In this document: positions 58,196 to 64,000 of the stretch, piece by piece
How the letters are laid out: every line of letters starts with the position of its first letter
How positions within the stretch are numbered: the stretch's first letter is position 1
NCBI RefSeq assembly: GCF_018219815.1
Contig: NZ_JADMKU010000018.1
Location: 1 to 64,000 of the forward strand
Length of the DNA stretch: 64,000 nucleotides
Direction: 5' to 3'
Source: Thalassovita aquimarina
GTDB lineage: Bacteria > Pseudomonadota > Alphaproteobacteria > Rhodobacterales > Rhodobacteraceae
Notes under the pieces: generated by a model
Databases searched by the model: none
The model's input: only the letters and a program-made list of their open reading frames with translations
What the model was told of the DNA's origin: nothing
Made by a program: the position numbers and the translations under genes

Positions 58196-58806
58196 CCGCC
58201 CCCCAGGCACATACCCGCAACAGCAGGCGGTCGGACATCGTCCGGGCGACGTTGGCCCTTGCATTCGCGGTTGGCCCCGACGCGGTGTCCACCTCATTGA
58301 TCGCCAAACGGCTGGGTATTTCTCAGCCCGCCATCTACAAGCACTTCAAGACCAAGGATGCGATCTGGCTTGAGGTTTCAGAACGGCTTTCCGAACGGAT
58401 CGGTGAAAACATTCTGGCCTGCAATGCCTCCCCGCTCAGCCCCGAGCGCAAACTGCGAGACCTCGTCTGCAGGCATCTGGCTTTCGTTCAGGAAGTCCCC
58501 GCGTTGCCCGACATCATGGTCATGCGCCACGCAAGCGCCTCGCACCAGATCATTCGGCAACGGTTGCAAAGGGAAATGGCGCGGCTGCGCGAACTCATGG
58601 AGGACCTGATCCGGCAATCCCAAGAAAGAAACACCATTCGCGCAGATATCGCGGCGGCAGACATCTCGACTTTGATCATAGGTGCAGTACAGGGCCAAGT
58701 TTTGCGCATGATCGTGTCGCGAGATCCATCGCGCCTGGTGGCAGACGGTCAACGGCTTTTCGACCTTCAAATCAGAACCTTGGCACCAAGTGAGTCCGCA
58801 TCGTGA
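58192..58806 (+). CDS. TetR-family repressor of the RND efflux operon
   Basis: 204 residues from ATG at 58192; the long upstream open frame is shadow. The helix-turn-helix is clear (STSLIAKRLGISQPAIYKHFKTKDAIW, by its ends). The C-terminal domain is helical and would bind the inducing drug or metabolite. It overlaps the genes on both sides (ATGA upstream, GTGA downstream). The palindrome at 57725-57742 is its likely site. Confidence 0.9.
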   Translation: MTAPQAHTRNSRRSDIVRATLALAFAVGPDAVSTSLIAKRLGISQPAIYKHFKTKDAIWLEVSERLSERIGENILACNASPLSPERKLRDLVCRHLAFVQEVPALPDIMVMRHASASHQIIRQRLQREMARLRELMEDLIRQSQERNTIRADIAAADISTLIIGAVQGQVLRMIVSRDPSRLVADGQRLFDLQIRTLAPSESAS

Positions 58807-60161
58807 ACAAGATCCTGAAATTCATGCTGATAACCCTCCCGATCGCCGGTCTCGGCGCCGGATTTCTAGCCTACACTGTGTCCAACAGGCCACCCCCCGA
58901 CCGGCATGTTCTGGCCGAGCGCGCCACTCACGTCAGCGTCATCACCGCAGAAACCCGCTTGGTCAATCCAGTTGTCAGCGGCTTCGGGCGGGCTGAACCA
59001 GCCCGCGTCTATGCGGCCGTGGCACAGGTGGCCGGAACTGCCGAGTATGTGAACCCCGCGCTTCATCGTGGCGAAATCCTTCCGGAAGGATCGGTGCTGG
59101 TGCGCCTGTCACCGGCCGACTTCAATTTGGCAATTGCTCAATCCAAATCCGCCATACGAACAGCCCAGGCGCGCCTTGAAGAGTTGACGGTTGCCGAAGC
59201 AAACCATGCAGCCTCGCTCGCGATCGAGCAGCAAACTCTGACCCTGAGGGAACAGGATCTTACCCGCGCCGAAAACTTATTCCAGGCCGGTTCCGCGCCG
59301 CAAACCAGCCGAGACGCGGCTCTCGCGGCGGTTTTGGCGCAACGCCAAAGGGTCCAGAGCGTGAAAAGCGCTATCGCCCTGTTGCCGCCGCAACGCGCCG
59401 TGCAAAAGGAACAGATAGATGCGTCACGGATCAGCCTTGAACAGGCCGAATTGAACCTGGCCCGTACCGAGTTGACCCTGCCCTACACCGCCCGTGTTTC
59501 CATGGTGGCGGTGGAGGCGGGGGAATTCGTTCGCGCAGGCAGCACGGTAGCAGAACTAGACGGGATCGACGCCGCAGAAGTGGAAGCGCAGATCAACCTT
59601 GCCAGCCTGAGAGACCTGTTGCGCCTGGCCGTGCCGAGAGAAGGCATGTTGCCAATGGACCCATCCGCGATGACCGACACGATCCGCAATCTGGACCTGA
59701 CCGTCACGGTCAACCTGAAACTGGGCGGCGAGACGGTGAGCTGGAACGCAACCGTGGACCGGCTGAGTGACACAATCAATATCCGCACCGGCACGGTGGG
59801 TGTCATCGCGCGTGTCGAAGATGCCTATCGGACCGCGGCGCCGGGAAGCCGGCCGCCCTTGACGCAAGGCATGTTCGTCGAGGTCGTGCTGAGCGCGCCT
59901 CCGCTCAAGGGTCTCGTGCTGCCGCGCACGGCGCTGCGCGATGGCGCGGTCCTGCTGGCCGATGAGGAAAACAGGCTGCGACGCGTCCCAGTGACACCGC
60001 GACTCGTTCAGGATGACATCATCGTGGCGACCGACGGCCTGGCCCCCGGGGCGCGAATTCTCGTGGTGCCGCCCAGCCCGGTGATCGAGGGCATGCTTCT
60101 CGAGCCACATCTTGACGCGGCCTTGATGGCCGACCTTGCCAGCGTGGGGGCGGCCGAATGA
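58803..60161 (+). CDS. RND efflux membrane fusion protein
   Basis: 452 residues starting GTG at 58803, overlapping the TetR stop (GTGA). One N-terminal membrane anchor (LMITLPIAGLGAGFLAYTV region) is followed by a lipoyl half (VSGFGRAEPARVYAAVAQVAGTAEYVNPALHRGEIL, by its ends), a long coiled-coil hairpin (about 115-215), the second lipoyl half (LPYTARVSMVAVEAGEFV) and beta-barrel parts. It links the inner-membrane pump to an outer-membrane channel. No outer-membrane channel gene is present here. Confidence 0.9.
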   Translation: MNKILKFMLITLPIAGLGAGFLAYTVSNRPPPDRHVLAERATHVSVITAETRLVNPVVSGFGRAEPARVYAAVAQVAGTAEYVNPALHRGEILPEGSVLVRLSPADFNLAIAQSKSAIRTAQARLEELTVAEANHAASLAIEQQTLTLREQDLTRAENLFQAGSAPQTSRDAALAAVLAQRQRVQSVKSAIALLPPQRAVQKEQIDASRISLEQAELNLARTELTLPYTARVSMVAVEAGEFVRAGSTVAELDGIDAAEVEAQINLASLRDLLRLAVPREGMLPMDPSAMTDTIRNLDLTVTVNLKLGGETVSWNATVDRLSDTINIRTGTVGVIARVEDAYRTAAPGSRPPLTQGMFVEVVLSAPPLKGLVLPRTALRDGAVLLADEENRLRRVPVTPRLVQDDIIVATDGLAPGARILVVPPSPVIEGMLLEPHLDAALMADLASVGAAE

Positions 60162-63100
60162 TCCGATACTTCACCGGACATCCGACGATCGCCAACCTTC
60201 TGATGATCGGTTTCCTGGCCGCCGGTCTGATCGTTGCACCGTCCTTGCTGCGCGAAACCTTTCCGCGCGCGGCACAAAGTGAAGTCGAAATCACAGTTCC
60301 TTACCCCGGCGCCCGGCCGGAAGACGTCGAGACCGCCATATGCGAGCGATTGGAGAACGCGCTCGACGCGGTCACCGGCATTGACCGGCAATCCTGCGAA
60401 GCCCGCGAAGGAGTGGCGCGTGCCATGGTCGAAATGCGCGAAGGAGAAGAGTATCAGGCCTTTGTCGCGAACGTGACTTCGGAGATCGAGGCCATATCAT
60501 ATCTGCCGGATCGGGCAGAGCCGCCCCGAATACGCACCCTCGGGCAGACCGATTTTGTCGTCTCTGTCGCGATCACGGGGCCCGAAAACCGCACCGACCT
60601 GCGCGCTTATGCCGAACAGATCCGGACGCGCATGCTGCAATGGGGCGGCATCCCGATCGTCGACATCACCGGCTTTTCCACGCGCGAACTGCAGATCGGG
60701 CTGAACCCGGTGGCCCTCAGGGAATATGGCGTGTCGGCCCTCGACGTGAGCCGCGCCGTGCAGGCCGCAAGCCTCGACCTGCCCGCAGGCAGCCTGACCA
60801 CCGGAACCGAAACGCTTCTCCTGCGCGTAGACGAGGAACGTCGGAGCGCCGACGCGCTTGCGGCGCTTGTCATCCGGTCCGCAGAGACGGGCGGGCGTGT
60901 CCAGCTTGGTGATATCGCCGACATTTCGGAAGGCTTCGCGGAGACCGACAATTTCGTTTTGTTCGATGGCCGGCCGGCCGCGATCCTGGAGATCAGCAAG
61001 ACCCGCTCAGACGACAGCCTGAGAATCATAGACACATTGCAGGACTTTCTTGCGGCAGAACGCCAACAGGCGCCCCCCGGCATCGTGATGGAAATCTCGT
61101 CTGACGCAGCCTCGGTCGTGCGCGAGCGCCTCATGCTGGTCGTGGTCAACGGGCTGGAAGGGCTGGTGCTGGTCTTCCTGGTGCTGTGGTTGTTCTTCGG
61201 TCTCAGGTTCTCGTTCTGGGTGGCGATGGGGCTTCCGGTGTCATTCATGGGCGGCATCGCCCTGATGGGCGCGGTCGGCTATTCGCTCAACCTCATGACC
61301 ACGCTGGGATTGCTGATCGTCATCGGGCTTCTCATGGACGATGCGATCGTGATTGCCGAAAACATCGCTCGCCTGCGGGAAAAGGGCCGCAATGCGTTCG
61401 AGGCAGCGGTCGAAGGTGCCGAGCAGGTCTTTCCGAACGTTCTGGCCTCCTTTGCCACGACCGCGATGATCTTTGGCTCTCTGGCCTTCTTGCAGGGGAA
61501 TCTGGGCGCCATCCTGAGGGTCGTGCCCGTCGTGATGTTGTTCGTGCTGACGATTTCCCTGATCGAAGCGTTCCTGATCCTGCCCCATCACCTTGTCCAC
61601 ACGCTGGAGGCGCTGCCAAAGCAGGCTGGCGCGCGTGCCCGCGTCGAAAGGGCCATGACGTGGCTTCGCAAAAGGCTTATCGGGCCGCTGGTCGACCTGA
61701 CCATTCGCTGGCGCTATGCCACAGCCGGATTGACCCTCGCGGCCCTGCTGCTTGCGGTTTCCATGCTGGCTGGCGGTTATGTCAAGTTCACCGCCTTCCC
61801 CGAGCTTGACGGCGATACGATTGTGGCCCGCGTCCTGCTGCCGCAAGGCACGCCGCAATCGCGGACCGAGGCGATCGTCGCGCAGCTGGAGGCCGGCCTG
61901 GAGCAGGTCAACGCCGATCTGACCCCGGCCCAACCCGAGGGGGCTGAACTCGTGCGCCATGTCTCGGTTCTGTTCGGGGTGAACCGCGACGCCTTCGAAA
62001 GCGGCGAGCATGTCGCAACCGTCAGCGCCGACCTGCTCGCGTCGTCGCGGCGCATCACCCGCCCGGACGAGATCATGCAACGCTGGCGCGCGGCGGTGGG
62101 GCCAATACCTGATGCCATCAGCCTGAACTTTGCCGAATCAACGATCGGCCCGGCCGGAATTGCCATCGACATGCGCCTGCGTGGCGACGACCTGCCCGCC
62201 CTCGGTGCGGCGGCGGATGAATTGAAGGACTGGATCTGGCAATATCGGGGCGTAACCTCCGTGATGTCGGATCTCAGGCCCGGGAAACGCGAATTGCAGG
62301 TGCAGCTCAACGATGCCGCCGGCCCCATGGGCATCACCGCCGCCATGGTCGCCGACCAACTCCGCGCCGCCTATTTCGGCCTGACGGTGAGCGAGATGCA
62401 GGTGGGGGGCGATCTTCTCGAGGTGACGGCGCAATTCGGCGCGGACGCGCTTGCCGATCTCGACCTGTTCACGACCTTTGATATTTACCGCCCCGACGGA
62501 AGCGCCGTACCGTTGAGTGTCGTGGCGGACGTCACCACCGGCACCGGGTACAGCCGCATCAACCGCGACAACGGCAGGCGAACGGTAACGGTTCAAGGCA
62601 CGATCGATACCGGCATCGCCAATGCCAACGCCATCGTCACCGATACCCTCGCGCGTTTTGTCCCCGAATTCCTGCTGCGCCACCCCGGCGTCACCCTGAA
62701 TGTCGAGGGACAGAACGCAGAAGCCGGGGAAACCCAGAAATCGATGCTCAAAGGGTTCATCATTGGGCTGATCGGGGTGTTCTTGCTACTCAGCTTCCTG
62801 TTCCGGTCCTATCTGGAGCCGGTGGTTGTGATGCTAATCATTCCCCTGTCGCTGACCGGAGCCGTCTTTGGTCATATGGCCATGGGGCTCGATTTCTCGA
62901 TGCCCAGTATGCTGGGATATGTCGCTCTCTCTGGTGTGGTGATCAACAACTCGATCCTGTTGGTGGATTTCATCAAGAACGAGCATGGTGCGGCGACAAC
63001 AGTGGCCGAGGCCGCATCAACCGCAGCGCAGGCCCGTTTCCGGGCGATCTTTCTGACGTCGCTGACCACGGTTGCCGGACTGACCCCGATCCTCCTGGAA

Positions 63101-63274
63101 ACGAGCCTTCAGGCGCAAATCCTGATCCCTCTCGTGGCCAGTCTCGTTTTCGGGCTACTCTATGCCGGGGTTGTGGTGCTCTTTGCGCTCCCCGCACTCT
63201 ACGCGATTCTCGACGACTTCGGCTTGAGCACCCTTGCCAATGGGCAACGCGCCGAACATCGGACGCTGACCTAA
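60158..63274 (+). CDS. RND-family efflux permease (AcrB/MdtC-like)
   Basis: 1038 residues, the full RND length with 12 membrane helices and two large periplasmic loops. The proton-relay Asp pair is in GLLMDDAIVIAENIARLREKGRNAFEAA (by its ends). Other family marks are GIALMGAVGYSLNLMTTLGLL and, near the end, GYVALSGVVINNSILLVDFIKNEH. It exports drugs or other amphiphilic compounds using proton motive force. It overlaps the fusion-protein gene by ATGA and ends the operon. Confidence 0.94.
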   Translation: MIRYFTGHPTIANLLMIGFLAAGLIVAPSLLRETFPRAAQSEVEITVPYPGARPEDVETAICERLENALDAVTGIDRQSCEAREGVARAMVEMREGEEYQAFVANVTSEIEAISYLPDRAEPPRIRTLGQTDFVVSVAITGPENRTDLRAYAEQIRTRMLQWGGIPIVDITGFSTRELQIGLNPVALREYGVSALDVSRAVQAASLDLPAGSLTTGTETLLLRVDEERRSADALAALVIRSAETGGRVQLGDIADISEGFAETDNFVLFDGRPAAILEISKTRSDDSLRIIDTLQDFLAAERQQAPPGIVMEISSDAASVVRERLMLVVVNGLEGLVLVFLVLWLFFGLRFSFWVAMGLPVSFMGGIALMGAVGYSLNLMTTLGLLIVIGLLMDDAIVIAENIARLREKGRNAFEAAVEGAEQVFPNVLASFATTAMIFGSLAFLQGNLGAILRVVPVVMLFVLTISLIEAFLILPHHLVHTLEALPKQAGARARVERAMTWLRKRLIGPLVDLTIRWRYATAGLTLAALLLAVSMLAGGYVKFTAFPELDGDTIVARVLLPQGTPQSRTEAIVAQLEAGLEQVNADLTPAQPEGAELVRHVSVLFGVNRDAFESGEHVATVSADLLASSRRITRPDEIMQRWRAAVGPIPDAISLNFAESTIGPAGIAIDMRLRGDDLPALGAAADELKDWIWQYRGVTSVMSDLRPGKRELQVQLNDAAGPMGITAAMVADQLRAAYFGLTVSEMQVGGDLLEVTAQFGADALADLDLFTTFDIYRPDGSAVPLSVVADVTTGTGYSRINRDNGRRTVTVQGTIDTGIANANAIVTDTLARFVPEFLLRHPGVTLNVEGQNAEAGETQKSMLKGFIIGLIGVFLLLSFLFRSYLEPVVVMLIIPLSLTGAVFGHMAMGLDFSMPSMLGYVALSGVVINNSILLVDFIKNEHGAATTVAEAASTAAQARFRAIFLTSLTTVAGLTPILLETSLQAQILIPLVASLVFGLLYAGVVVLFALPALYAILDDFGLSTLANGQRAEHRTLT

Positions 63275-63311
63275 GCTACGATTTGCCGTCTGCTGATCTT
63301 CGACGAAAGGG

Positions 63312-63510
63312 AAATCTGAGTCGTCGAAACGCAAGCAGCATTCCCCCGAGTTCAAAACGAAAGCGACACGGGAGGCGCAGAAGGGCGCAGATCAAAGCGC
63401 TGCACGCCAAGATCGGGGGACTGGCAATGGCCAACGATTTCATCCGCAAAGCGCAAGCCGTGGACCGGCAACCAGTGCAGACTGCTGCCGATCCCGCGGT
63501 TGTCTTTCTA
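63312..63510 (+). pseudogene. remnant of an IS3-family OrfA transposase
   Basis: Two pieces typical of IS3 (IS407/IS51-like) OrfA are joined in different frames. From 63327 one frame reads KRKQHSPEFKTKATREAQKG, the usual OrfA N-terminus. From 63388 another reads QIKALHAKIGGLAMANDFIRKA, the usual C-terminus of OrfA. The middle helix-turn-helix part is missing, so an internal deletion with frameshift has killed it. OrfB is absent and no terminal repeats are evident. Confidence 0.6.
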
Positions 63511-63602
63511 CTGCAAGGTCCGGTTAAAGACCGTCGGATCAGGCCGGATCGGATCAGGCTGCACGCCATATGCCCCGTGCGGCCCATCCACCCCAACGCG
63601 CA

Positions 63603-64000
63603 TCACGCGGCTGTGTCAGTAGTGATCCCGGAAATCGCCTGGATCAGGTTGTCTTCGGTGACTTCCTCAGAGGTAAACGTGCACATGATCCGGCCGCTAT
63701 ACATCGCCACGATGCGATCGGAAACGTGCAGCACTTCAGGCATTTCCGACGAAATCACGATCACCGCGTATCCCTGCGCAGCCAACTCGCGGATCAGGTT
63801 GTGGATTTCGGATTTCGATCCGACGTCGATCCCCCGCGTCGGTTCATCAACGATCAGCACATTGGGATGCATCGACAACCATTTGCCGATGACGATCTTC
63901 TGCTGGTTGCCGCCAGAAAGATTGCCAACCTGTTGCTTCCAGCCCGGCGTCCGTATGTCGAGCCTGTCGCGATACTGGTCGAAAATCGCGATCTCCGAAC
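63603..64000 (-). CDS. sugar ABC transporter ATP-binding protein, 3' end (cut by window edge)
   Basis: The last ~131 codons of a gene that enters from the right edge. The ABC signature is LSGGNQQKIVIGKWL, followed by Walker B VLIVDEPTRGIDVG and the C-terminal DRIVAMYSGRIM. The GGNQQK signature and DEPTRGIDVG are specific for the second ATPase half of RbsA/MglA/XylG-type sugar importers. The true start lies outside the window. Confidence 0.93.
   Translation of the reverse strand, partial: SEIAIFDQYRDRLDIRTPGWKQQVGNLSGGNQQKIVIGKWLSMHPNVLIVDEPTRGIDVGSKSEIHNLIRELAAQGYAVIVISSEMPEVLHVSDRIVAMYSGRIMCTFTSEEVTEDNLIQAISGITTDTAA

Noticed and set aside
63276-63596. 106-codon minus-strand frame beside the ABC gene
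   Set aside because: It is the reverse of the IS3 OrfA remnant and has no protein-like features.

Overview
The window is chromosomal DNA from a GC-rich alphaproteobacterium. It most resembles the Rhodobacterales (Roseobacter-like group). The reasons are two TRAP transporters, a mevalonate-catabolism cluster, a TPP-riboswitch thiamin operon of alphaproteobacterial layout, many FAD/GMC oxidoreductases, tightly overlapping operons and strong third-position GC. I can name no species. No rRNA, complete tRNA or CRISPR array is visible.

Layout. 1-1.2 kb: AT-richer accessory DNA with an SRA-like/HNH endonuclease gene, ending near a tRNA-3'-end-like sequence. 1.3-7.1 kb: minus-strand unit of GMC alcohol dehydrogenase, acyl-CoA ligase, aldehyde dehydrogenase and TetR regulator; together the enzymes could take an alcohol to an acyl-CoA. 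7.4-11.3 kb: a membrane protein, then a small exported protein with a hybrid histidine kinase. 11.9-15.8 kb: PHP hydrolase, DUF4202 protein and katG with a strong terminator. 16.1-19.9 kb: TRAP transporter whose small permease carries an unusual N-terminal membrane/coiled-coil extension. 20.1-23.5 kb: duplicated STAS-like proteins translationally coupled to a PAS-GAF-GGDEF-EAL protein. 23.5-27.2 kb: DUF2218 protein and an arylsulfotransferase / small membrane protein / sulfotransferase cluster. 27.4-28.6 kb: pepT. 28.7-34.8 kb: thiCOSGEFD under a TPP riboswitch. 34.9-41.5 kb: HMG-CoA lyase, second TRAP transporter, HMG-CoA reductase and divergent MocR regulator, which read as uptake and breakdown of mevalonate.

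41.5-48.9 kb is the most interesting block: ApbE flavin transferase, a PepSY-membrane flavodoxin reductase, a DUF2271 protein, an exported Asp-run protein, a cytochrome b561-like protein, a small PepSY protein and a divergent two-component system. It looks like a regulated route for moving electrons from cytosolic NAD(P)H, through flavins and heme, to the cell envelope. 48.9-57.5 kb: shikimate-dehydrogenase-like enzyme, GntR regulator, NMT1/SsuA-type ABC importer, FAD oxidoreductase, a large trimethylamine-dehydrogenase-like flavoprotein and a TetR regulator, probably a catabolic module of unknown substrate. 57.8-63.3 kb: TetR-controlled RND efflux operon. 63.3-64.0 kb: remnant of an IS3-type transposase and the 3' end of a sugar ABC ATPase gene that runs off the window.

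Starts were re-chosen from ribosome-binding sites, stop/start overlaps and family N-termini wherever the longest reading frame was clearly too long. Functions rest on motif reading only; no database search was run.
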